Below, one piece after another: positions 42,701 to 53,325 of a DNA stretch of 64,000 bases. A program made the translations under genes and the position numbers. Positions within the stretch are counted from its first letter, which is position 1, and each line of letters begins with the position of its first letter. Origin of the DNA: Triparma columacea (lineage: Eukaryota; Sar; Bolidophyceae; Parmales; Triparmaceae); assembly GCA_030267965.1 (NCBI GenBank), contig BRYA01000026.1, forward strand, positions 1 to 64,000, in the 5' to 3' direction. The notes under the pieces were generated by a model. That model saw nothing but the letters and a program-made list of their open reading frames with translations. It did not search any database and was not told the DNA's origin.

Positions 42701-43239
42701 TGAGCACCTCGTCTAGTTGGTGTACGATCTACAGTAGTCATCCTCTCACCTATCCTCCTTCTTCTTCACCTTCCAATTCTTGCCCCTCTTTCTTCGTTTC
42801 TTCCGCCGCAGCTTTTTCTTGCGCAAGGTTTTGGGAACATGGTCCTTCTCGAGTTGCTCCAAGATCTCATTTGATGGCAACAGCTTTTGGATTTCCGTAG
42901 GGTGGAGGATACTGGAGGGACGAGGAGGAGCGGTAGACGAGAATAAAGAGGGGAGGGAACCGACGGCAGAGGGTTAGGATGGGTAAAGGGGTAGGTCAAC
43001 ACATGGGGGCAGTTTTTCGGAAGGAGGCGAAGCTGAGGATTGACGCTGGGCACTGGCGAGATAGATATTGGAATAGGAAGACTTCTCAACAAGTCCCTTG
43101 CCACGGGTGTCCTTCTAAGCTGCCTCAGCCCCCTCCAATTCCTCGGACAGTTGGGGACTCACAATTTCGACTTGGGTAACTCCGCCTTGAGGTAAGCCGG
43201 TATTCTCTCCCTCTTCTTCTTCCCCTCCCCAAGTCCCAT
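39711..43239 (-). CDS. large basic coiled-coil protein of unknown function
   Basis: Four exons (43239-43163, 42911-42750, 42651-40669, 40542-39711) give 1,017 residues with every junction in frame. Not recognised. The N-terminus is very basic (KTLRKKKLRRKKRRKRGKN). The middle has an acidic Ser/Asp patch, a Gly/Glu stretch, a long Lys/Glu/Arg coiled coil and a Ser/Thr/Pro/Arg region with SRPVSPKSP, RPTTPKSP and TPNSTRRD that looks phosphorylatable. The C-terminal half has amphipathic helices with Trp (RVQRWLALSLAGCWATKI, VALNHWFVEEEK) resembling IQ or SFI1-type repeats. This composition is common among basal-body and cytoskeletal proteins, but that is only suggestive. Divergent from the V-ATPase accessory-like gene by 123 bases. 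Confidence 0.75.
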
Positions 43240-43362
43240 TGCCCCTGTCAAAAAAACGTTAAGTCGTTCAGATGAATTTGTTCTGGGAAATGGCCTTGCC
43301 TGGGCCAGGAAACTCCAAAGATAGATTGGACCCCTGCTCATTGGCTCAAACAAATTCAGGCC

Positions 43363-44421
43363 ATGAAGTCTACCGCGCTCTTTTTTCTGCCTTGTGCCGC
43401 TGCATCCGTCGCATCTTCTGCTTCTTCCTCTGTCGCTGTATTCTCTACCCACCCCAGTACTTTACATCACCAGTCCCAGCCCGCCGGGCAACGAAGGGCA
43501 CAATCTGAAATAATCACCAATTCCCTGGCCTCGGACATCATCTCCTCCCTCTCTGGTACTTACACGGATGGTCCAACTGGGGGTTCAGTCCCCACCGCCG
43601 TTGATACCTTCACCCGCCCTGATTACAACCTCATCCTTTCCCTTCCCCCTTCTTCGGACCTCCTCCCCTTGGCCCCTTCAGATTTCCACAACGCCAAGAT
43701 CTGGGACCTCGAACCGTCGGACCTTCCCGTCGCCATCCCTGCTATATCTTCCGGGCTATGTGCCGGTTCCCTATCCTCCTCCTCCTTCTGTCCCTCGGGA
43801 GTTTCCTCCCAAGTTGTAAATGCCAGCCCCTCTGATGCCTCCCTCTACCTCACCGACCTCGGCGTCCCTTCTACCTTTGACGCTGAGACTGGGCTCCTCT
43901 CGGTCGGCGGTGTCGCCCTCTCCTCCGAAGAAGAGAAGGAGGTCAAGGAGTTGGTCGGTCTCATTTCTCACCTCAAATCCAAGAAGAAGAATAAATCATG
44001 TGACAAGCCCCTCCCCACCAACCTCTACGTGGCCTCGGAAGCCTCATCTCCCGCCCTGTCCTCCGCCCTCCAGGCCCTCATCGCCGACCTTCTCTCCGTC
44101 CTCAAGCTCCGAAAATGCGGCTCCACCATCACTGTGCTAAAGGGGGTCGCCCCCGCTGCTGCCATTTCCCGCTCCCTGGGATCCGCGTCCACCGTCCAGT
44201 GGAAGGACCACTGCGCCGACGGGAAACCCTGCGGTAACAACTCCACCTCAGGGTACACTGACGACTACATCAACAATTACTCAATATCCCTTTGGGTGAG
44301 CGTATCCTTCGCGGTGGTCGTCCTGACGATGATGGCGGCAACAGGAGGCATGACGATGAACATGGACCCCATACTGCTGGCCAACTTCAAGGCAGACTTG
44401 GGAGATGGCAAGTATGATTAG
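43363..44421 (+). CDS. V-ATPase accessory subunit-like type I membrane protein (ATP6AP2/Voa1 type)
   Basis: Single exon, 352 residues. An N-terminal signal peptide (STALFFLPCAAASVASS) leads to a long lumenal region rich in Ser, Pro and Leu with paired cysteines. A single transmembrane segment near 307-328 (LWVSVSFAVVVLTMMAATGG) is followed by a short tail with MNMDPILLANF. The order of a YxxxxYSI-like strand, the membrane helix and an NMDP tail resembles the C-terminal ends of ATP6AP2 (renin receptor) and Ac45/Voa1, which assist V-ATPase assembly. The lumenal part is poorly conserved in this family, so the call rests mainly on the C-terminus. Confidence 0.6.
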   Translation: MKSTALFFLPCAAASVASSASSSVAVFSTHPSTLHHQSQPAGQRRAQSEIITNSLASDIISSLSGTYTDGPTGGSVPTAVDTFTRPDYNLILSLPPSSDLLPLAPSDFHNAKIWDLEPSDLPVAIPAISSGLCAGSLSSSSFCPSGVSSQVVNASPSDASLYLTDLGVPSTFDAETGLLSVGGVALSSEEEKEVKELVGLISHLKSKKKNKSCDKPLPTNLYVASEASSPALSSALQALIADLLSVLKLRKCGSTITVLKGVAPAAAISRSLGSASTVQWKDHCADGKPCGNNSTSGYTDDYINNYSISLWVSVSFAVVVLTMMAATGGMTMNMDPILLANFKADLGDGKYD

Positions 44422-44513
44422 TAGAAAAGTGAGCGATAAGAAGAAGAAGGAATAATGGAGATCCTTTCATCTTGAAAGATGCCATCTTTTTAATTATCCC
44501 CAGACTCGCTCGC

Positions 44514-45014
44514 CTAATAAAGCCAAGGTTTAGAAAACCCGATTTTGGCAGCGCTGTAAACCACGGTTTTCTTGCTAGTACCCTCCTTCCCAAACACTTT
44601 CGGCATGAACATCTTAGCTCCCATCCCCTCCATCGCTTCATCCCTCGTCTCCACGATGTGCGCGATTTTCTTCTTCTTCGACATTGGCCTCTTCCAGTTG
44701 TCCTGCAAGCTCTTCCTGATCTTCCTGGGAACAGCATTCGTGAACATTAAGTACCCATCCTGCTTGGCAAACAGTGTGTGATCCTTACCCATGCCAACCC
44801 CTGAACCGGCAATCACCTTGATGCCCCTCTGCCTGATTATTATTCCTCCAGCGTTGGTGTACTGTCCTCCCGTGAGCTTCATCCCCAGCCTCTGACCTGG
44901 GGAGTCCCTCCCATTCCGTGATGATCCACCAGCCTTCTTCGTGGCAAAACGGACTGACTGGGCTGGTGTAGGCATCGAGGGGGCTCGACGGATGAGGGAA
45001 TGCATGGCAAGCAT
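44514..45014 (-). CDS. MRPL27: mitochondrial ribosomal protein bL27
   Basis: Single exon, 166 residues. A basic presequence ([21 protein letters not shown]) precedes [43 protein letters not shown] and [19 protein letters not shown], the hallmark bL27 sequence whose N-terminus reaches the peptidyl-transferase centre. The C-terminal extension of about 60 residues is basic and helical, longer than bacterial L27 but usual for mitochondrial forms. The plastid form is an alternative, but the presequence lacks a signal peptide, favouring mitochondria. Divergent from Raptor across 142 bases. Confidence 0.9.
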   Translation of the reverse strand: MLAMHSLIRRAPSMPTPAQSVRFATKKAGGSSRNGRDSPGQRLGMKLTGGQYTNAGGIIIRQRGIKVIAGSGVGMGKDHTLFAKQDGYLMFTNAVPRKIRKSLQDNWKRPMSKKKKIAHIVETRDEAMEGMGAKMFMPKVFGKEGTSKKTVVYSAAKIGFSKPWLY

Positions 45015-45156
45015 GTCTATTGAGTATGAGGAACGAGGGCAGGCGTATTAATTGAGAATTGTTGGGGACGGTCTTCTGCGCGTTTCTCCTGTTCTCCCCT
45101 TTGATCCGACTCTTACGACAATAATGGAGGTATCTGGGTGACTGTTGATGTAATAT

Positions 45157-48100
45157 ATGACAACTAACGATGTTTTTGATAGTATCTGTGAATTGGGTGA
45201 GTATATAGGAATGGGGTCAATTGGGCAATTTCGGGGCCCTGCTCCGTCTGCCCCTACTTTTCTCCCTTTTCTCCAATTACAAGAGTCAGTCATGCCATCA
45301 CGGCCTCAAAATAATCACAACACCTCACATCAAGATAGTATACTCGGGGGCAATAATCAAACAAACCGTAGCCGTACATCAAGAGTAGATGAGAACCTCT
45401 CTGCGCCATCCCCTGGGGGGTCAAGATATCCTCCCCCACCACCGCCTCTCTCTACCAACACAGGATCGCCACACAAGACTGACAATTCGACCAAATATCA
45501 ACCGCCAATAACGTGGAGGCTCCGTGAGAGAATGAAGACAATCTCGGTTTCCCTTATCCTCTGTCTGAATATAGGGACGGATCCCCCCGACTCGCATCGC
45601 ACCGTGCACTCCGCCACGAAGCTTTGCTGGTTCGAACCCGGCTCTACTTCGCGGTCGAAGGCACGCGAGGCTATCGGCAGCATCCTTGAGCAGCAGTACC
45701 ACCGCTGGCAGACCCGTGCCAAATACAAGCAGGCCCTCGACCCCACCGTGGAGGAGGTCAGGAGCGTGTGTGTGAACATGAGGAGGTACGCAAAGGACGA
45801 CAGGCTGCTGCTGCACTACTGCGGGCACGGGGTCCCCAGGCCCACTTCCAACGGGGAGGTTTGGGTGTTCAATAAGAATTACACGCAGTACATACCGCTG
45901 TCGGTTTACGAGATACTGGGCTGGATCCAGCAGCCTAGCATCGTCGTTCTAGACTGTTCGGCGGCGGGCGTTTTGCTGCCTTTCTTCCAGGGTGGGGAGG
46001 AGGAAGATCCTGTTGGTGACACAAAAAAGGTGAGGTTGGTTGGGCTCCCCCTTCACCCCGACCCCCAACCCTAACTCTCCTCGCCCCCTCCCCCCGTTCC
46101 CCGCAGTGCATCGTCCTCTGCCCCTGCGGCAAGGACGAGAACCTCCCTCTGAACCCCGAGTTCCCTCAGGACGTCTTCACTAGTTGCCTCACCACTCCAA
46201 TTCCCATAGCCCTCCGTTGGTTTGTGAGCCAGAACAAGCTGAGCATGGCCGGAATCCACCCCGACTGCGTCGATAGGATCCCCGGCAAAATCAACGACAG
46301 AAAGACGCCAATTGGGGAGCTCAACTGGATATTCACAGCCATCACTGACACCATTGCATGGAACATGCTGCCCAGCCCCCTCTTCCAAAGGCTTTTCAGG
46401 CAGGACCTTCTCGTCGCAAGTCTCTTCAGGAACTTCCTCTTGGCCGAGAGGATAATGAGAAGGTGAGAATGGACAAAAATTTAAAGAGCGTTGTGAAGAC
46501 AAATGATATGCCTCCTGAAAGCCTCGTTATCCGACACCAACGCTGCTACCGACAACCTCTTCTATCCCAACTTAACCTTCCCCGCGACTCGCTCCGCTCA
46601 TCGCAGCCTGAACTGTACCCCATCGAGTATCCCAAAGCTTCCAGACACGAACAACCACCCCCTCTGGCAGTCTTGGGACCTCGCTGTCGAAACCTGCCTC
46701 AACAGCCTCATCAGGCAAGGGGTCCTTGGCGACGTCAGCAAACCCTCCGTGGGCCCCGCGGCAAGTGACATGTACAGCCAGCCTAGCAACATCGCGCAGA
46801 CCCCACCCCCCCAGCAGGGCGGAAATGGGCCAAACTCCAGCGCCTCAAAGTACCCCAGCGCACCAGGCGCGGGTGGAAACCCTGTTCCTGCGGCTGGACT
46901 CGCCACCGCCCCCTTCTTCGCCGAGCAGCTAACTGCATTCGAGGTGTGGCTGGAGTTCGGGGGACAGCACAGGAGCAGGGGCGAACCTCCCCCAAGGCCC
47001 CCCGAGCAGCTACCGGTCGTGCTGCAGGTTCTACTTAGTCAAGCCCACAGGGTCAGGGCCCTCGTGTTGCTAAGAAGGTTCCTCGACCTTGGCCCGTGGG
47101 CAGTCAACCTGGCGCTGAGCGTCGGAATCTTCCCCTACGTGCTAAAGCTGCTCCAGAGCCCCGCGCCTGAGCTCCGCCAGGTCCTCGTAGCAATTTGGAG
47201 CAAGATCCTTGCGTTTGACGCCAGCTGCCAGTCCGACCTCGTGAAGGACAAGGCCCACGTCCACTTCATATCCCATCTTAATTGGGGTCTCAACGCCCCG
47301 CCCAAGGGGGGAGACGGGGGAGTGCACGGGGCAGGCCAGAAGGCGGCAAGCCAGAGGGTCATGGCAGCGTTCGTCATCGCGAACATTTGCAGAGACTACA
47401 ACATTGGGCAGCAGCAGTGCCTCAAGAGCAACCTCCACGCAGTTTGCGCAGAGCTTCTCAGGGGAGATCAGGGGGATGCATCAGGACAAAGGATCGGTAT
47501 TCCGACCATGGACGCCGCGACGCCCCCCAGGTTCAGACTTTGGCTCCTAATCTGCCTGGCCGAGCTCTGCAAGGGCTACGAGACTGCGCAGAGGGAGGTG
47601 ATGAGGCAGGGCTACCACGAGAGGATATACGCGATGCTCGGCGACAGCTGCAGCGACGTCAGGGCCGGAGCGGCGTACGCGGTTGGCATGCTCATGGGAG
47701 GAGGCGCAGGTTCGAACTCGGTGGGAGGGGGAGATAGAACGAACGACGCTGATGCTAGGCAAGATGTCGTGAGCGCCAGGGAGCTCATGTACGCATGCAA
47801 CGACGCGAGCACCATCGTAAGGTACGAGGCCACGGTTTCAATCGGGGTCTTCGTGGGGAAGTACCGGAACCAGTTTGCGGCCGTCGCAAACATTATGATG
47901 AAGAACGGGAGGAGGGACAGCCTGAGAGAGTCTGCATCCGTTTCGGACAGCATACCAAAGATTGACGGGGGTTTCGAGAGGGAAGCAGACATCGGCATTA
48001 GGGACGAGGGAAGCAGTAGCAGGGGCAATAGGGGCGTCATGGTTGAGGCGGGCCTCGGGAGCTACCTCGAGAGCATCGAGAGGGACTTGGAACAGGACAT

Positions 48101-49997
48101 TCTGGAGGACTTCACCATCATCTGGAGCAGGCTAAAGGACCTTCAGAACACTGACCCCCACCCGAACGTTGCAAGCGCGGCGCACGATATCGTCAGCGTC
48201 GTGCACGAGAGAGTTATTTACCTGGGACAGATTCTCCTTGGCGACACGGGGGCGGGGGCGAGATCAGGAGGTGAAATAGGAGAAGATGTTGTTGGGGGGA
48301 AAGGGGCAGCAGGAGAAGAAGGGAATATGTGAGTAGGGACGAACCACAAGGTGGCTGCTTTCCTCATCTCTCTTGAAATCTTTCTCACCCATTACCGTCA
48401 TCGCAGGTTCGCTGGAGGCAGGACAAAGCCAACTTCGCTCAGAAACGCCCAGAGCACGACAAACCTTGGGGACTTCGTTCAGGCAGGGAGCATACCGAGG
48501 GTCGGAAGCTGGGGCGGTCTGACCGGAGCAGGTTATGAGGGCGGGGACAACTGGAGGGGCGGCATGGTGAACATGCTTCCAGTGAGCGGATTCTTCGAGT
48601 GGAAGAAGGAAAGCTACGCTTACGGAGAGGGTCCCAATGACAATGGCCAGTGTAGGGCCTACTGGCAACGGAAAGGGGAGGGCGGGGGACAGAAGGAGGG
48701 AGACTTGGACCCCCTGAGCCCAGAAGGGGCCCTGAGGGCGTATAAGATGAGGAGGAACGAAAAGAGCGAGGAGCAGCGCAAGGTCCTCGTGGCAAGATAC
48801 GCCCACCTCGCACCGAAGCTCAGCGGCGGCTTGGGGGGAAGCAAAGAGAAGGAAAAGAAGGAGGTGGAGTTTGGTGTGGGGGGGGCTGAGGAGGGAGAGG
48901 GGGAGGAGGGGGAGGAAGAAGGAAAGGGGAAGGCAACCGTGAAGATGGACCAAAGCGCGGTTCTAGACAACGAGAGCGACATGACGAGCAACGTTCTCTT
49001 CCACCCCTATGAAAACTACCTCATCGTTGCGGACGACTTTGACGGGATAAGCGTCTGGAATTTCGAGGCGGGCAAGAAGGAGAAGTACTTCAGCAACAAC
49101 AATAGCGCCGATAGCAGAATGACTAGTATCAGCTGGCTGAACGACAACTTGTTAGTTACGGGTTGCGACGACGGCACTGTTAGAATTTGGGACAATATCA
49201 CACCCGTCTGGGGCTCCGGGGGCGACGTCTCTCTTGCATCTAGTTTCTTCGGGGCTCCCGACATGACCGCGGGCCAGAGGGGGAGCGGGCTCATAATGGA
49301 GCACGATACCACCCACAACTCTCTCATCTGCGCCGGGAACAGCAGCAGCGTGAGGGTGTGGGATGTCCAGGCGGAGCAGCTGAGCGGAACCTTCCTGACG
49401 CAGTCTGACGTTTGCGTGACGTGCATGTGCCTGCCTGGGGCCGACAGCCACTACGGGCCGTCGGTCGTGGTTGGAGGGTTCGGGGACGGAGAGCTCAAGG
49501 TCTGGGACCTCAGGGTCAGAGAAGGGGGCGGGCCTGACGGTGCCGTGGGGGGAAGGTTCGGGGGGGAGGGAGGGGCCTGGGGCGTGGGAGGGGCGGGGGC
49601 CGTCGGGAACATGAACTATTCGGAACACAGCACGTGGATTGTCAACGCCAAGTTTTGCACGTTCGGCAGCAGGTGTGAGTTGTTAAGTGGTAGTATTAAT
49701 GGGGAGGCAAAGTTTTGGGACCTCAGGCTGCCCAAGAGTCTAAGGACGCTTGATATCCAGAGGAGCCCCATGACCGCCTTTGCTGTGCATGACGGGGTGC
49801 CCCTCATCGCGAGTGGAGCGCACGCTCAGTTTCTGAAGATTCTCGATATGGATGGAGAAACCAAGAACGTCATCAGGTACCACGAAGGCTTTCTGGGACA
49901 GAGGATCGGCGCTGTCAGCTGCCTGGCGTGGCACCCGTCAAAACTGCTCCTTGCTGCGGGGGCAACGGACCCTTTCGTGAGCTTGTACAGCCAGTGA
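45157..49997 (+). CDS. RAPTOR: Raptor, substrate-recruiting subunit of TORC1
   Basis: Exons 45157-46029, 46107-46462, 46607-48328 and 48407-49997 join in frame for 1,513 residues (human about 1,335). After a disordered Asn/Ser/Pro head comes the Raptor N-terminal caspase-like domain: [34 protein letters not shown] block, [10 protein letters not shown] with His224, [11 protein letters not shown] and VLDCSAAG with Cys267, then [28 protein letters not shown] and [25 protein letters not shown]-type helices fill about 415-985, and seven WD40 blades the last 340 residues ([26 protein letters not shown]). Raptor presents TOR substrates and binds Rag GTPases. The start is uncertain: an ATG at 45292 also works and would drop 45 residues. 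Confidence 0.95.
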
Positions 49998-50073
49998 TTT
50001 AAACGTGGAGGGCGCGGGCGGCAAGAAGTATATAAGAACAAAATAGAAGACGAAAAATTGTGAGTCTATTATT

Positions 50074-51013
50074 TCAATAATCGTCAGAGATTAACTCATG
50101 TATTTGGTCGAGGAATTTCGTTCTCTCTGCCCCTTCCCTAGCTATTTGTGCGAGATCTTCAATGTCCTTCAGCGGGCCATTGCAGAACTTGAGTTTTTTC
50201 TGTACCGTCTTTGGAAATATTGGCTTGAAGAGTTTCACCAGCGCAGAGAGGAGCTTGGGGAGATTGAGAAGCAGTGTCTCCCGGTTGACGCTAGGGTAGA
50301 CACTGGCAGCAATAGTAGAGCTTTGAGAGAGAGCCTTCCTGAAGTCGGGGCTCGAGTTGAAGAGGCTAACGCCGGACAAGTCGTTTGCGAGAGCGACCCG
50401 ACACAGGCGGTCGGACTGCATCGACCTCTGATCTGCGACTATGCAATTAATTTCCTTTGCGTAGAGGAAAAACTGTGACGAGCGAACCGAGTGAGAGGTT
50501 ATTATAGTGATATTTTGACTTGCATCACTTTGCTCCTCCCAATCTCACCTCCTCCAACTCCTCCACGGAAACCTCCGCCATCAGACCGACGTCGTTGATC
50601 TTTCCTGCACGGACACAGTATATCAAGTCGTTGTTCCGTGTGGACGTCGTGAGGATCTGCTTCCCGGTGATGAAAGGCTTGATCTTTTCATAGTGAGGCG
50701 CCCTCTCAAGAACTGGCTCATTATTCCAACCTCCGTCGGCAGTGGCCATGGTTACGGCGTCCCCCGCCCTTTTCACCACATTCGATCCCGCCCCGTTCCT
50801 CCAAGCGATCGTGTCCTGAACCTTCGCGGCAGCCTCCTCCTCCCCAAACTCCAAGATGTGTCGGAGATAAAAGAGATCGGTGTAAGTGCCTCCTCCTTGG
50901 CGAATAGAACCTATAGTTGAAGAGTGGGTCTGCATCAATTCAGACACTGGAAGAGAAAGACTCCCAACAATGGGCACAAATATGGCGCACAGGGCGAGCA
51001 CTTTGTTGATCAT
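50074..51013 (-). CDS. CRAL-TRIO/Sec14-like lipid-binding protein with signal peptide
   Basis: Exons 51013-50549 and 50472-50074 join in phase 0 for 287 residues. It opens with a signal peptide (MINKVLALCAIFVPIVGSLSL). The CRAL-TRIO N-terminal helix pattern follows (DLFYLRHILEFGEEEAAAKV, TIAWRNG), then the lipid-binding core with ANDLSGVSLF, NLPKLLSALVKLFKPIFP and a C-terminal helical end. The family carries hydrophobic ligands such as phosphatidylinositol or tocopherol. Most relatives are cytosolic; the leader suggests entry to the secretory route or a plastid, consistent with diatom plastid Sec14-like proteins. Ligand unknown. Confidence 0.75.
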
Positions 51014-51308
51014 CTCAACGAAGTGGCGAGAGGATGGGGTGAAATTAAGAGATAGGAGGATTGCAAAATTTCAACGTGGTATTCTGAATACGAATCTAGG
51101 GAGTGAGATGACGAGAATAATGCGGAATACGGCAAGGTAGAATAGTAGAAAAGAAAATTGCTTTTGCTTGTTTTTTGTCCATTTTGACTGTTTTTGACCT
51201 ATCAAAGCTCAAGCGACTCTGACTACACCACAACACCACCGTACAACCTTCGTCTTCGCCTCCGGCGCCGCCAAAAAAGAATCGCCAACCTCCCTCCTTC
51301 AAAACAAA

Positions 51309-53120
51309 ATGATGAGGACACTCTCCACTGCTCTTTTTTTGGGGGCGCTTTTGTCCCCTACTGTCAACTCGTATACTAGTATAAACCCTCCTCACGCAGT
51401 ATTGCGGCACTACCCTACATATTTTGGCAGCACTTCTCGCCACAATCGCGTGTTGGGATGGAATAGTGAAGTTCCAAGTCACTATTCTGTTGTCCTCTTC
51501 TCTTCCAAAGATGACTCTGACTCATCGGCGGCGGAAAACACGACGCCACCGGAAGCTTCGAAGAAGAGCGATAGCGATGGAAATAATGAAGGCACGAAGA
51601 AGGCGAAAAGCCCTGGTTTCTTTGGGCGCCTCAGGGGGAGGAAGAAGGACCTTGAGGCAGACGCTCTTGAGGAAGAACCTCATGGCGAGGGTGAAGACGA
51701 CGTGGTGGCTGAGGTCGAGAGCCCAGATTTGGCTCCTGATGCCGAGGAACCTGTCCTTGCTACCGTTGTTGCTGCGACTTCCAGTACAACTTCCACTGAG
51801 GATGATGCCAAAGTTGTAACCCCAAAAACTACAGCAGCCCGGCCTCTGACCAGCGTTATAAAGACGTCCACCATCATAGCCTTCCTTCTCCTCCTCGTCC
51901 CTCTTCCATCCAGCTACAAGGAGTCAAGGAAGAGTTACGAGCTTGCCGACTCTGCCTCAGAAGGAGGCTCTGCCCCAGTCGTCGAGAGCTCCCCGGCCAC
52001 AAGGGATGCCCCGCAGTCTTACAGTTCCCAGTCCGGGACTTCGTTTATCACCCGGGCGGCGGCCGCTGTGGGCCCCGCCGTGGTGAGGGTTGACACATCA
52101 ACGGTAGTCAAGGCTGCTCCAGGAGAGGGGGGTGACTACGGCGGCAGTGTCTACCCTTGGGGCATGGAGGAAAGGATAGAGAGCGGGAGCGGGAGCGGCA
52201 TCATCTTCGATGGGAAGAAGGGCCTGGTGATGACAAACTACCACGTGATTAAGGGAGCTAATAACGGAAAGATCCAAATCACCCTCACCGACGGTAGGAC
52301 ATACGACGCCAAGGTAAAGGGGGGGGACGAGATGTGCGACCTTGCCGTGCTGGAGATCTCGGGCCTTGACGCGGGCCTCCCGGAAGCCAAGCTCGGAGAC
52401 AGCGACGGGGTTAAGGTCGGGGACTGGGTCGTGGCCGTCGGGAACCCAGTCGGCCTAGATAACACGGTCACGTGCGGGATCATCAGCTCGCTCCGCAGGT
52501 CCAGCTCAGAAGTTGGCGTCCCCTTCAAGAAGATTGACTTCATACAGACTGACGCAGCCATCAACCCGGGGAACTCTGGGGGGCCTCTCGTGGATAGCGA
52601 AGGCAGGGTGATTGGGATAAACACCTGCATCCGCGCGAACGCCGAGGGCATAGGCTTCGCGATACCTATATCCAAGGCCAAGGACGTCGGGATTAGGCTG
52701 GCTAAGGGGGAGGTAATATCCCACGCATACATTGGCGTCCAGATGTCGAGCATGACCCCGGCGCTAGCGAACAGCTTCAATACAGACCCGAACAGCGTGG
52801 GTAAAGTCGCCGCGGAGTACGGGGCGGTCGTTGTTAGGGTAATCCCTGGAACTCCAGCTGAGAAGGGGGGGTTCAGGAAGCTTGATGTTATTGTGTCTAT
52901 TGACAGCGTCAGGGTTAAGAACAAGGAGGACGCGGGGAGGGTTGTGGACGAGCTAGCGGTGGGGAGAGAGGTGGAAGTTGTAGTGTTGAGGGAAGGGAGG
53001 GAGAGGAGGTTGAAGGTCAAGGCGGATGACTTGGGTGCCAAATTGAAAGAAATGGGGGGGGGAGGAGGAGGGGGGGGAGGAGGAGGGGGGGGAGGAGGGG
53101 GGGGATTGAGGAGGTACTGA
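51309..53120 (+). CDS. Deg/HtrA serine protease with PDZ domain, probably plastid
   Basis: Single exon, 603 residues. Signal peptide (LSTALFLGALLSPTVNS-Y), a long acidic Ser/Glu/Ala presequence region and a membrane segment near 181-200 (STIIAFLLLLVPLPSS) precede the protease domain. The triad is visible: His in MTNYHVIK (about 310), Asp in CDLAVLEI (about 344) and Ser in NPGNSGGPLV (about 423). A PDZ domain follows (about 471-575; GAVVVRVIPGTPAEKGG), then a poly-Gly stretch and LRRY. Deg proteases degrade damaged proteins, including photosystem II subunits, in plastids. Only one PDZ is present. The acidic N-terminal region before the membrane anchor is unusual for plant Deg1. Confidence 0.9.
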   Translation: MMRTLSTALFLGALLSPTVNSYTSINPPHAVLRHYPTYFGSTSRHNRVLGWNSEVPSHYSVVLFSSKDDSDSSAAENTTPPEASKKSDSDGNNEGTKKAKSPGFFGRLRGRKKDLEADALEEEPHGEGEDDVVAEVESPDLAPDAEEPVLATVVAATSSTTSTEDDAKVVTPKTTAARPLTSVIKTSTIIAFLLLLVPLPSSYKESRKSYELADSASEGGSAPVVESSPATRDAPQSYSSQSGTSFITRAAAAVGPAVVRVDTSTVVKAAPGEGGDYGGSVYPWGMEERIESGSGSGIIFDGKKGLVMTNYHVIKGANNGKIQITLTDGRTYDAKVKGGDEMCDLAVLEISGLDAGLPEAKLGDSDGVKVGDWVVAVGNPVGLDNTVTCGIISSLRRSSSEVGVPFKKIDFIQTDAAINPGNSGGPLVDSEGRVIGINTCIRANAEGIGFAIPISKAKDVGIRLAKGEVISHAYIGVQMSSMTPALANSFNTDPNSVGKVAAEYGAVVVRVIPGTPAEKGGFRKLDVIVSIDSVRVKNKEDAGRVVDELAVGREVEVVVLREGRERRLKVKADDLGAKLKEMGGGGGGGGGGGGGGGGGLRRY

Positions 53121-53325
53121 AGTTGAGGCGGATAAAGACACAATTTCATTAGCAATAAGGTTCTTATAAGTAGTTGGGCGTCAATTCCGTTCCCTTCATC
53201 TTCCACTTCCATTCCTCGAATTTCTTGACAAATAGAAAGTACATTCTCCTTCTACCCCCAATTCGTTTCATCGTTCCTCTACCCCTCTCTTCCCCTCCCT
53301 CCTATCCCATAACTCTATTCCACCA

